64,000 nucleotides of DNA from Halorubellus sp. JP-L1 (lineage in GTDB: Archaea > Halobacteriota > Halobacteria > Halobacteriales > Natrialbaceae): positions 434,001 through 498,000 of the forward strand of contig NZ_JAAOIR010000001.1 in the NCBI RefSeq assembly GCF_011440375.1. The letters are read 5' to 3'. The position numbers and the translations under genes are program-made. The notes under the pieces are model-generated. The model did no database searches and was not told where the DNA came from. It worked only from the letters and a program-made list of their open reading frames with translations. This document shows, one piece after another, positions 8,899 to 16,756 of the stretch. Within the stretch, counting starts at the first letter, position 1. Every line of letters begins with the position of its first letter.

Positions 8899-9549
8899 AT
8901 GCGATTGCCCTCCAACGCGGCGCTCGCGGTCCTGGCGGCCGTCGCGCTCGTCGCGACCGCTGGCTGTCTGACCGGACCGCTCGGTGCCGGTACGGACGCG
9001 ACCGATTCCACGGACTCGACCGGAGCGGACACGAGCGAGCCGGACACGGAACGGACGACGAACGACGACCGTCACTCGAGCGACACTGGGTCGAGCGACG
9101 GGACCAGCGAACGGAACGACGTCCGCGTGTGGGACGCCGACCCCGGTGACGCGCCGGACCTCGCCGCCGACCTCCCCGACCCCGTCGCGTGCGACGGCGC
9201 CTGGGTGAGTTACTGGGGCACCGGCCAGGAGGGGATGCTCTGGGACGAGGACGGCCAGCTCCGCGTCGGCTGGACGGTGCCCGGGAACCAGAGCATGCTC
9301 TTCGTCGGGTTCGAGAACGAGACCGCCGTGGGGTACGATCACGTCCAGTACGAGCAGAGCGTCACCGCGGACGGTGCCGGCGTTCCCGTCGACGACGACA
9401 GCGGGACGGGGCGGTACGCGGTCGTCGCGATGCTCGACGTGAACGGGAACGGCAAGTACGACCCCGGGACGGATCGACCGTGCAGCGACGACGAGCGCGG
9501 TATCGAGACCACCGGCTGGCTGTGGGTGGACTGGGACGCCGACGACTGA
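8899..9549 (+). CDS. Secreted lipoprotein of unknown function
   Basis: A 216-residue protein with an N-terminal hydrophobic signal (AALAVLAAVALVATAGC) ending in a lipobox whose Cys (about residue 19) would be lipid-modified. A Thr/Ser/Asp-rich linker follows (about 25-75), as in most haloarchaeal lipoproteins. The folded part (about 85-216) contains WVSYWGTGQEGMLWDEDGQL and LDVNGNGKYDPGTDRPCSDD. The latter resembles a calcium-binding EF-hand-like or dockerin-like loop (DVNGNGKYDPGTD). I do not recognise the family. I chose the ATG at 8899 because it directly precedes the signal peptide. Confidence 0.75.
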   Translation: MRLPSNAALAVLAAVALVATAGCLTGPLGAGTDATDSTDSTGADTSEPDTERTTNDDRHSSDTGSSDGTSERNDVRVWDADPGDAPDLAADLPDPVACDGAWVSYWGTGQEGMLWDEDGQLRVGWTVPGNQSMLFVGFENETAVGYDHVQYEQSVTADGAGVPVDDDSGTGRYAVVAMLDVNGNGKYDPGTDRPCSDDERGIETTGWLWVDWDADD

Positions 9550-10077
9550 CGCCGACGACTGGTGTCTACGCTGCCGGCGCCGACCGTCGGTTCACGCAAC
9601 GCGCGTCCCTCCCGGACCCTCAAGTCCATGGTAAGTGTTAACATTACTGTCGTCGTCTCTCAGCTAGGTGTTCGAATCGCCGAGTCGTCGCCCCGGCATC
9701 GCCATCGTCGTCGCGAACGCCACCAGATCACCACCATGGGACGAACAATCGCGACTGGGGACGCGCGGAGCAGCGAATCGCGAGGCGCATCCGACGACCG
9801 CGGGCGCCACCACCGACGGGGACGCCCGGCAGGCCGACCAGCCCGGACGGCGGCGGTACTCCTCCTGGCTGCCGGGGTCGTGCTCGTCGTCGCCACCATA
9901 GCGGCCGTCGCCCGACGAACGTATCACCCGTACCGCGGCTGTTGACGCGCTGACTGGCGGACCACGCTCGGAGCGGCGATCGACTTCCCGCAGGACGGAC
10001 GACCGCGGGACGAACGGCCGTGACTGCCCGGCGTCGAAGGCCAACGTTTTGGTGCGAGCGCCCCGGAGACGGACGTA
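9550..10077. other. Intergenic region before menA
   Basis: 528 bp with no confident gene. It contains the weak small membrane ORF at 9736-9945 and a locally A/T-richer patch around 9625-9665 (with GTTAACATTACTG). The opposite strand is also open, but its product is Arg-rich and looks like a shadow. No clear terminator hairpin or repeat was noticed. Confidence 0.4.
9736..9945 (+). CDS. Possible small one-helix membrane protein
   Basis: A 69-residue frame from ATG GGA CGA. The first half is very basic (Arg/His-rich) and is followed by one clear hydrophobic helix (AAVLLLAAGVVLVVATIAAV), ending in a short basic tail. It would sit in the membrane with the basic half inside, by the positive-inside rule. 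The composition of the basic part is unlike the neighbouring acidic proteins, so it could be an accidental frame. The hydrophobic helix is the only positive evidence. No promoter was clearly seen. Confidence 0.35.
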   Translation: MGRTIATGDARSSESRGASDDRGRHHRRGRPAGRPARTAAVLLLAAGVVLVVATIAAVARRTYHPYRGC

Positions 10078-11103
10078 ATGAGTACGGAAGCGGTCTCGCG
10101 ACGGAAGGCGTGGGTGATGGCGGCGCGGCCGCAGACGCTCCCGGCGGCGGCGGCGCCGGTCGTCGTCGGGTCGGCGGTCGCGGCCTGGGCGGGCGCGTTC
10201 CAGGCGCTGCCCGCGATCGCAGCGTTCGTCGGCGCGGCCCTCATCCAGGTGGGGACGAATTTCGCGAACGACTACTACGACGCCGTGCAGGGCGCGGACA
10301 CCGCCGACCGCGAGGGATTCACGAGAGTCACGGCGGGCGGCCTCATCGAACCGGCTGAAGTCAAGCGCGCGATGCTCGTGACGTTCGCGCTCGCCGTCCT
10401 TTCCGGAACCTACCTCGTCTACGTCGGCGGCGTCCCGATCCTCGTCGTGGGGATCGTGAGCGTCGTCTGCGGCGTCGCGTACACGGGCGGCCCGTACCCG
10501 CTGGGGTACAACGGCCTCGGCGACGCGTTCGTGTTCGTGTTCTTCGGACTCGTCGCCGTCACCGGCACGTACTACGTCCAGGCCGCGGCCGTCGCTGCGG
10601 ACGCCGTCGGCTACGGCCCGCTCGCAGTCGGCCTGCCGCCACTGCCCGCGCTCGGACTCGCCGTCCTCGCGAGCCTCCCCATCGCGGCGATCTCGACGAA
10701 CATCCTCGTCGTGAACAACGTCCGCGATCGCGAGGAGGACGCTCGGACGGGGAAGACGACGCTCGCGGTCGCGTTCGGGTACGCGTTCGCGCGCGCCGAG
10801 TTCCTCGCGCTGCTCGCGCTCGCGTACGCCACGCCGCTCTACCTCTGGGTCGGCCGCGGGCTCTCGCCGACGGTGCTCGCGCCCATGCTCTCCGTCCCCC
10901 TCGCCGTCTCCGTCGCCCGCACCGTCACGAACGAGACCGGCGGCGACGCACTGAATCCCGCCCTGGAACGCACCGGGCAGCTGCTCGCGCTGTACGCGGC
11001 GCTGTTCGCGGCCGGATTCGTTGTCGCGGGCCAGGGTGGCCTCTCGGGTGCGACCGACCTCGTCGCTGCAGCGGACCTCGCGAACGCAGCGGGGGGAGTC
11101 TGA
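10078..11103 (+). CDS. menA: 1,4-dihydroxy-2-naphthoate polyprenyltransferase MenA
   Basis: A 341-residue integral membrane prenyltransferase of the UbiA superfamily that attaches the isoprenoid tail to DHNA, giving demethylmenaquinone. It has about nine hydrophobic helices. The two Asp-rich, Mg-diphosphate-binding loops are visible: FANDYYDAVQGAD (about residues 61-73) and NNVRDREEDARTGKTTLAV (about 214-232). The N-terminal AARPQTLPAAAAPV is the usual MenA opening. It is followed by menC after a single base, so menA-menC-menE form one operon. Confidence 0.94.
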   Translation: MSTEAVSRRKAWVMAARPQTLPAAAAPVVVGSAVAAWAGAFQALPAIAAFVGAALIQVGTNFANDYYDAVQGADTADREGFTRVTAGGLIEPAEVKRAMLVTFALAVLSGTYLVYVGGVPILVVGIVSVVCGVAYTGGPYPLGYNGLGDAFVFVFFGLVAVTGTYYVQAAAVAADAVGYGPLAVGLPPLPALGLAVLASLPIAAISTNILVVNNVRDREEDARTGKTTLAVAFGYAFARAEFLALLALAYATPLYLWVGRGLSPTVLAPMLSVPLAVSVARTVTNETGGDALNPALERTGQLLALYAALFAAGFVVAGQGGLSGATDLVAAADLANAAGGV

Positions 11104-11104
11104 G

Positions 11105-12148
11105 ATGGACGCCGAGTTCCGCGAGTTCGCGGTGTCGCTGTCGCGGCCGCTCGCGACGGCGAACGGCGAGATCACGGACCGCGAGGGGTTCCTGGTTCGC
11201 GTGAGCGACGGCGAGCACGAGGGGTTCGGGGAGGCGACGCCGCTCGCGCAGTGGACGGAGTCCCACGCCGAGTGTCGGGGAGCGCTATCCGACGCCGTCT
11301 CGCGACTGCAGGACGACGAAGCGGCGTTGCGCGCGGACCTCGACCGGAACCCGGCCGCGCGTCACGGGGTCGCGCTCGCGCTCGCGGACCTCCGCGCGAA
11401 GCAGCACGACCGCCCGCTCTACCGGCTGCTCGGGCGACGGAGCGAGCGCGAGTGGGTGCCGGTGAACGCCACCGTCGGCGACGCCGCACCCGACGACACC
11501 GCGGCGGCCGCGGAGCGCGCGGTCGCGGAGGGCTACGAGACGGTGAAGGTGAAGGTCGGCACGCGCGGCGTCGAGCGCGACGTCGAGCGCCTGCGCGCGG
11601 TCCGGGACGCCGTCGGCGACGACGTCTCGCTCCGTGCTGACGCGAACGGCGCGTGGGACCGCGAGGAAGCAGAGCGCGCGCTCTCCGGGTTCGCCGACGC
11701 CGGCGTGCGCTACGTCGAGCAGCCGCTCCCGGCGGACGACCTCGCCGGCATGGCCGCGCTCCGCGGCGGCCCGGTGGGCGTGGCGGTCGACGAGACGCTC
11801 GCAGCGCACTCCGTCCAGCAGGTCCTCGACGCCGGGGCGGCGGACGTGCTCGTGCTGAAGCCGATGGCGCTCGGCGGCGTCGAGCGCGCGCGCCGCGCCG
11901 CGGTCGAGGCGCGCGAGGAGAACGTCGCGAGCGTCGTGACGACGACGATCGACGCCGTCGTCGCGCGCGCCGGCGCGGTCCACGTCGCCGCGTCGCTCGC
12001 GGGCGTCCTGTCCTGTGGCCTCGCGACCGGAGACTGGCTGTCGACCGACCTCGGACCGGACCCGTGCTTCGTCGACGACGGCTCCGTCCGCGTGCCCCAG
12101 GAGGCCGGCCTGGGCGTCCATGCGGTCTGGGAGGACGACGATGCCTGA
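11105..12148 (+). CDS. menC: o-Succinylbenzoate synthase MenC
   Basis: A 347-residue enolase-superfamily dehydratase converting SHCHC to o-succinylbenzoate. Conserved features in order: KVKVG (about 148, the KxK catalytic lysines), RADANGAW (Mg ligand Asp, about 173), VEQPLP (Glu ligand, about 199), VDETL (Asp ligand, about 224), and VLKPMALGG (catalytic Lys, about 248). It starts one base after the menA stop. Its stop lies 8 bases inside menE, so all three genes are coupled. Confidence 0.92.
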   Translation: MDAEFREFAVSLSRPLATANGEITDREGFLVRVSDGEHEGFGEATPLAQWTESHAECRGALSDAVSRLQDDEAALRADLDRNPAARHGVALALADLRAKQHDRPLYRLLGRRSEREWVPVNATVGDAAPDDTAAAAERAVAEGYETVKVKVGTRGVERDVERLRAVRDAVGDDVSLRADANGAWDREEAERALSGFADAGVRYVEQPLPADDLAGMAALRGGPVGVAVDETLAAHSVQQVLDAGAADVLVLKPMALGGVERARRAAVEAREENVASVVTTTIDAVVARAGAVHVAASLAGVLSCGLATGDWLSTDLGPDPCFVDDGSVRVPQEAGLGVHAVWEDDDA

Positions 12149-13793
12149 CGGCGACGCAGACGCCGGCCAGCGACCGGCCGGCGGGTCGTGGCCGACGACG
12201 GACCTCGTCCGGGCGCGCGCCGACGCCACCCCGGAGCGCGAGGCGCTCGTCGACGCGCCGACCGGCGAGTCGTGGACGTACCGGGAACTCGACGCGTGGG
12301 TCGAGCGCGTCGCCGCGACGCTCGCCGGTGACGACCCTCTCGGCGGCGACCGCTCGGACGCTGCGGGACCGGCGCGCATCGGCGTGCTCTCGCACCCGCG
12401 ACCCGAGGTGGTCGCACTCCTGCACGCCGCGTGGCGGACCGGCCGGGAACTCGTCCCGCTTTCCGTCCAGCTCCCGCCCGCTGACCTCGCCGACCAGCTG
12501 GCTCGCGCGGACGTCGACGTCCTCCTCGCGGACGCTGACGCCCGGTCGCTCGCCACCGACGCAGTGGACGATGCGGCCACGCTCGCAGACCTCGTCGTCC
12601 GCGCGCTCGAGGACCTCACGCGGACGGAGACCGACGCGTCGGAACCAGGCGCGACCGGGCGGGCATCCTACGCGGTCGAAGGCGACGACGTGCCCGTGAC
12701 GCTCATGACGTCCGGGTCGACCGGAGAGCCGAAGGCGGTCCGACTGACCGTCGGGAACCTCGTGTCGTCGGCGACCGCGTCCGCGTTCCGGCTCGGCGTC
12801 GCGCGCGGCGACCGCTGGCTGTCGCCGCTCCCGACGTACCACATGGGCGGGATAGCACCGGTCGTCCGCTGCGCGCTCTACGGGTCGACGGTCGTCCTCC
12901 AGCGCGAGTTCGACGTCGACGCGACCGCAGACGCGCTCGCGGCACACGACGCGACCGGCGTCTCGCTCGTCCCGACCGCACTCAAGCGACTTCTGGACGC
13001 GGACTGGCGACCGGACTCGTCGCTCCGGTACGTCCTCCTCGGTGGCGCGGCCGCCGACGCCGACCTCCTCGCGCGCTGCGAGCGCGCGGCCGTCCCGGTC
13101 TATCCGTCGTACGGGATGACCGAGACCGCGTCCCAGATCGCGACCGCGACCCCCGAGCAGGCGTTCGCGGACCCGGAGACCGTCGGTCAGCCACTCGTGA
13201 ACACGACCGTCCACGTCGTCGACGCCGGAGGCGACGCAGTCTCGCCGGGCGAGGTCGGGGAACTCGTCGTCTCCGGGCCGACCGTCACGCCCGGCTACCT
13301 CGACGCCGCCGCAGACGACGCGGACGCAGGTCGGAACGACGCCGCCGCAGACGACGCGGACGCGGGTCGCGACGACGCGTTCTCCGGGCGCGGGTTCCAC
13401 ACGGGCGACCGCGGGTACCGCGACGCCGACGGCAAGGTGTACGTCACGGGGCGCGTCGACGACATGATCGTCACCGGCGGCGAGAACGTCCAGCCCGCCG
13501 TCGTCGCCGACGCCCTCCGGGCGCTCCCGGCGGTCGCGGACGCCGCCGTCGTCGGCCTCGACGACCCCGAGTGGGGCGAGCGCGTCGTCGCACTCGTCGT
13601 CCACGACGCGGACGCGGACGCGAACGCCGAGAAGGAAGCGAAGCGGGACGCCGAAGCAGTCCGGGACGCGGTCAGCGACGCCCTCGCCGACCACGAGGTC
13701 CCGAAGACCGTCGCGTTCGCAGCCTCGATTCCACGGACGGCGTCCGGCACCGTCGACCGCGACGCGGTCCGGGAGCGAGTGGGCGAGGACTGA
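12141..13793 (+). CDS. menE: o-Succinylbenzoate-CoA ligase MenE
   Basis: A 550-residue ANL-superfamily acyl-CoA synthetase that activates o-succinylbenzoate. Motifs: LMTSGSTGEPKAVRLT (P-loop), YGMTETASQI, HTGDRGYRDADGKVYVTGR (adenine/ribose contacts and hinge), and MIVTGGENVQP. At the C-terminus the usual catalytic Lys of the A10 motif (SGK) is Thr here: PRTASGTVDRDAV. Residues 388-411 are a 12-residue tandem repeat (DAAADDADAGRN, then DAAADDADAGRD), so this acidic loop has probably slipped and duplicated. It overlaps menC by 8 bases and ends one base before the stop codon of the convergent gene. Confidence 0.9.
   Translation: MPDGDADAGQRPAGGSWPTTDLVRARADATPEREALVDAPTGESWTYRELDAWVERVAATLAGDDPLGGDRSDAAGPARIGVLSHPRPEVVALLHAAWRTGRELVPLSVQLPPADLADQLARADVDVLLADADARSLATDAVDDAATLADLVVRALEDLTRTETDASEPGATGRASYAVEGDDVPVTLMTSGSTGEPKAVRLTVGNLVSSATASAFRLGVARGDRWLSPLPTYHMGGIAPVVRCALYGSTVVLQREFDVDATADALAAHDATGVSLVPTALKRLLDADWRPDSSLRYVLLGGAAADADLLARCERAAVPVYPSYGMTETASQIATATPEQAFADPETVGQPLVNTTVHVVDAGGDAVSPGEVGELVVSGPTVTPGYLDAAADDADAGRNDAAADDADAGRDDAFSGRGFHTGDRGYRDADGKVYVTGRVDDMIVTGGENVQPAVVADALRALPAVADAAVVGLDDPEWGERVVALVVHDADADANAEKEAKRDAEAVRDAVSDALADHEVPKTVAFAASIPRTASGTVDRDAVRERVGED
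13302..13373 (+). repeat. In-frame 36-bp tandem duplication inside menE
   Basis: Two 36-bp copies (13302-13337 and 13338-13373), nearly identical, encode the same 12-residue Asp/Ala-rich unit twice. The length is a multiple of three, so the frame is kept. It sits in a loop just before the GFHTGDRG motif. Confidence 0.8.
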
Positions 13794-14567
13794 CTATCCG
13801 TCGCTGGGCGACAGTTCCGCCTGGAGTGCGGCTCCGAGCTGGCGTGCGGCGACGCCCGTCCCGACCAACAAGAGGGGAACGATCGCCGGAGCGAGGAAGA
13901 CCACGCTGACGCCGGCCAGCGGGAGGCCGACCACGGCCGGGAGCACCGCCAGGGCACCACCGAGGACGCCGGCGGTGCGCGGCGGGAGCGTCGCTCCGGC
14001 GCCGACGAGCGTGCCGGCGGTCACCAGGCCCGTCCAGCCGAGCGCGAGCCACAGCTGCTGGTCGAGGACGACGGCCGCGGTCACCGCGACGAGCGCCGTC
14101 GCCCCGACGGCACCGGCCCACGCCGAGAACCGCGCATCGGGGTCGGATCGCGCGCCGACGGCGAGTCCGACGAGTGCGACGCCGAGGTACGCGAGGACGC
14201 CGGCGGCGATCGGCACCTCGGGGAGGAGGTCGTTCTGGTAGGTCGTGAGGACGTACCGCGTGTCGTCCTCGACGACGACGTACTGGCTCCGGTCGACGCC
14301 GTACTCGAACTCCTCGGGGCACGCGTCGCCGGTGACCGTCACGGAGCCGTAACCGGATTGCGCTCGGTCGAACGCGCGCTTCGCGTTCGGGGACAACTCG
14401 TCGTACTGGAGGACCGGCGCGTCTGCCGCGACGTCCGCGGCGTCACTCGCCGGGTCGACGTGGTTCGCGCACTCTCTCGGTTCCTGGAACTGGAGCAAGA
14501 GGGCGGGACTGCCGAGCAGCGCGAGACCGACGAGGAGGGCGACGAGCGCGGGACGGGCGACGTTCAC
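13794..14567 (-). CDS. Membrane protein with N-terminal anchor and extracytoplasmic Cys-pair domain
   Basis: A 257-residue protein. One hydrophobic helix at residues 6-26 is followed by a domain of about 85 residues, predicted outside the cell, with two cysteines (ECANH and DACPEE) and the segment APVLQYDELSPNAKRAFDRA. Four to five further membrane helices follow (about 120-245), and the C-terminus is short and acidic. The domain order (helix, Cys-pair domain, helices) resembles the duplicated protein at 24100-24996. Function unknown. Convergent with menE and ending directly next to it. The promoter is probably in the 14568-14743 gap shared with the divergent NRDE gene. Confidence 0.75.
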   Translation of the reverse strand: MNVARPALVALLVGLALLGSPALLLQFQEPRECANHVDPASDAADVAADAPVLQYDELSPNAKRAFDRAQSGYGSVTVTGDACPEEFEYGVDRSQYVVVEDDTRYVLTTYQNDLLPEVPIAAGVLAYLGVALVGLAVGARSDPDARFSAWAGAVGATALVAVTAAVVLDQQLWLALGWTGLVTAGTLVGAGATLPPRTAGVLGGALAVLPAVVGLPLAGVSVVFLAPAIVPLLLVGTGVAARQLGAALQAELSPSDG

Positions 14568-14712
14568 ACGTTGGAGTCAGAGACCATCGATAAGTGCTTT
14601 CAGGTCGCTGTCGTGACTGCTGGTCCGTCGCGAGCGCCAGCAGACGAACGGTTCTCCGTCGACCCGGCAGCCGTCGACGGGCACGGGTCGTCGGTGTCGA
14701 CCCACGCTCCAC

Positions 14713-14720
14713 GCTTAAGT
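14713..14720 (+). promoter_or_regulatory. TATA-like box of the NRDE gene
   Basis: GCTTAAGT lies 24-31 nt upstream of the GTG at 14744. The position supports this GTG as the true start of a leaderless gene. Confidence 0.55.
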
Positions 14721-14743
14721 CGCTCGCGCGTCTATTCGCGGTC

Positions 14744-15496
14744 GTGTGTACGTTGACGTTCGCGTGGCGCGCGTTCGAGGACGCGCCGCTCGTGGTCGCG
14801 GCGAATCGCGACGAGGCGCTGGACCGACCGTCCGTCGGTCCCGCTCTAATCGAGGGTGACGACGGCGACCCCGCCGTCGTCGCGCCGCGGGACGAGGACG
14901 CCGGCGGGACGTGGATCGGCACGAACGAGGACGGCGTGTTCGTCGGCATCACGAACCGCTGGACGGACGCGGACCTCGCCGGCGAGCGCTCGCGTGGCCT
15001 GCTCGTCCGTGACGCGCTCGCCGAGCGGTCCGCCACGGCCGCGACGGCCGTCGTCGAGGACGCGGTCGCGCACGACGAGTACGACGGCTTCAACCTCGTC
15101 GTCGCGGACGCCGACGACTGCAACTACCTCGAGTGGGACGGCGCGCTCGCCGTCGAGCACCTCGAACCCGGCGTGCACGTCGTCGTGAACGTCGGCAAAG
15201 TCGACGACTTCGAGATTCCCAACGAGAGGCGCGAGTACGGCGAGCGACAGGCGGAGAACGCTCGCGCGGTCCACGACGAACTCCGGGGACGACCGGGGGA
15301 GACGGCCGAGGAGTGGCGCGAGCGCGCCGCCGCGGTCCTCCGCGACCACGACTACGGCGTGTGCGTGCACGGCGACGGCTACGGGACGCGGTCGTCGTCG
15401 CTCGTCCGCGTCGGGGACGCGTTCGCGTACTGGTTCGCGGACGGTCCGCCGTGCGAGACCGACTACGAGCGCGTGAGCGCCTCCTTCGAGAACTGA
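14744..15496 (+). CDS. NRDE family protein (TANGO2-like)
   Basis: A 250-residue protein of the NRDE/TANGO2 family. The N-terminal MCTLTFAW puts a Cys at position 2, as expected for this Ntn-hydrolase-like family, and VVAANRDEALDRPS carries the eponymous NRDE motif. DEDAGGTWIGTNEDGVFVGITNRW is the second conserved block. The GTG start is chosen because it exposes Cys2 and lies at the right distance from a TATA-like box; the 50 codons upstream are non-acidic. The family has proposed roles in lipid or heme handling in eukaryotes; no firm function is known in archaea. Confidence 0.88.
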   Translation: MCTLTFAWRAFEDAPLVVAANRDEALDRPSVGPALIEGDDGDPAVVAPRDEDAGGTWIGTNEDGVFVGITNRWTDADLAGERSRGLLVRDALAERSATAATAVVEDAVAHDEYDGFNLVVADADDCNYLEWDGALAVEHLEPGVHVVVNVGKVDDFEIPNERREYGERQAENARAVHDELRGRPGETAEEWRERAAAVLRDHDYGVCVHGDGYGTRSSSLVRVGDAFAYWFADGPPCETDYERVSASFEN

Positions 15497-15525
15497 CGCA
15501 CAAAGAGAACGGTTTCGCCCGGGTG

Positions 15526-16611
15526 TCAGTTCGGGTCGGGGTCGAAGATCTCGTCGTCCTCGGGGCCCTCTGCGCGGACGACGGCCATGGCGCCCTTCCG
15601 CGCGACCCGCGAGAGCGCGTGGTCGACGAGCTTGAAGTCGCCCGGCACCGGGAACGACATGTGCGTGACGCAGGAACTCCCGGGCGCGACCGGAAGCGTC
15701 TGCACGTACCGCTGCGGGTCGTTCGCGAGCGCGCCCTCGGCCCAGACCTCGTCCCAGACCGAACCGATGGCGTGGAACGAACTCGTGAGGTTCGGACCGC
15801 CGACCGCGTAGAACACGCGAGCGGTGTCGCCCGTCTGCACGTTCATCTCGTCGTGCGTGTCCGGCGTGATCGCGTACTTCTCGCCGTTCATCAGGACGTA
15901 CGTCGGGTCCTCCGCGGCCATCGACGCGAAGTCGAACTCGTGGTGGCCCTCCTCGCCCGCGCTCCCTTTCGTGTAGACCTCGTGCTGGCCGAGGTAGAAC
16001 TCGTGGTCGACCGCGGGGAGGCCGTCCTCGGGTTCGACGACGATGAGACCGAACATTCCCGCGGAGATGTGGTAGTCGACGTTCGCGACCGCGCAGTGGT
16101 AGACGAACGCGCCCGGGTACGTCACCTCGAACCGGAGGCGTTCGGTCTCGCCGGGCGCGACCATCGTCGCCTCCGCGCCGCCGCCAGGGCCGCGGGTCGC
16201 GTGGAAGTCGACGTTGTGCGCCATCGAGTTGCTCTCCGGGTTCCGGATGGTGAGGTCGACCGTGTCGCCTATACGCGTCCGGACCATCGGGCCCGGGATC
16301 TGGCCGTCGAACGTCATGTACGTGAACGTGACGCCGTCCTCGACCTCCGCGACGACCTCCTTCGTGACGAGTTCGACCTCGACGGTCGCGGGCTCGTCGC
16401 GGTCGATCTGTGCGGGGACGTCCCGCGGGTCCGCGGCGACGCGGTCGACGTCCACGGACTCGGCCGCCGACAGCGACTCCTCTCCGACCGAGGTCGGGAC
16501 TGCGGTGAGGTCGTCGCGCTGTACCCCGCCGATGGTGCAGCCGGCGAGCGCCGTCGCACCGGTCACGCCGACCCCTTGCAGGAACCGCCGTCGCGTCGTG
16601 GTCTGAGTCAT
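15526..16611 (-). CDS. nirK: Copper-containing nitrite reductase NirK
   Basis: A 361-residue two-domain cupredoxin enzyme reducing nitrite to nitric oxide outside the cell. The N-terminus has a twin-arginine signal (TTRRRFLQGVGVTG) and a following ALAGC, so it may be Tat-exported and lipid-anchored. Copper ligands are evident: HNVDFHATRG (His to type 1 and type 2 copper, and the catalytic Asp), FVYHCA (His to type 2, Cys to type 1), HISAGMFG (His and Met to type 1), SFHAIGSVWDE (second-shell catalytic His region) and LVDHALSR (third type 2 His). I chose the ATG directly before the Tat signal; 16 upstream codons lack one. Divergent from a double halocyanin gene. Confidence 0.93.
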   Translation of the reverse strand: MTQTTTRRRFLQGVGVTGATALAGCTIGGVQRDDLTAVPTSVGEESLSAAESVDVDRVAADPRDVPAQIDRDEPATVEVELVTKEVVAEVEDGVTFTYMTFDGQIPGPMVRTRIGDTVDLTIRNPESNSMAHNVDFHATRGPGGGAEATMVAPGETERLRFEVTYPGAFVYHCAVANVDYHISAGMFGLIVVEPEDGLPAVDHEFYLGQHEVYTKGSAGEEGHHEFDFASMAAEDPTYVLMNGEKYAITPDTHDEMNVQTGDTARVFYAVGGPNLTSSFHAIGSVWDEVWAEGALANDPQRYVQTLPVAPGSSCVTHMSFPVPGDFKLVDHALSRVARKGAMAVVRAEGPEDDEIFDPDPN

Positions 16612-16756
16612 TGGCTTGTGTCCTCGACTCGTACTTGGCGCAGCACACAGATAGACCACCTCGACGGTTTCCTGGCCGTGAGAAGCGTTCTAACGGAATG
16701 AGAAGGACGTCCCGTCGTTATCTCGACGCGTCGCCTCGTTCGAGACGTGAACGACA

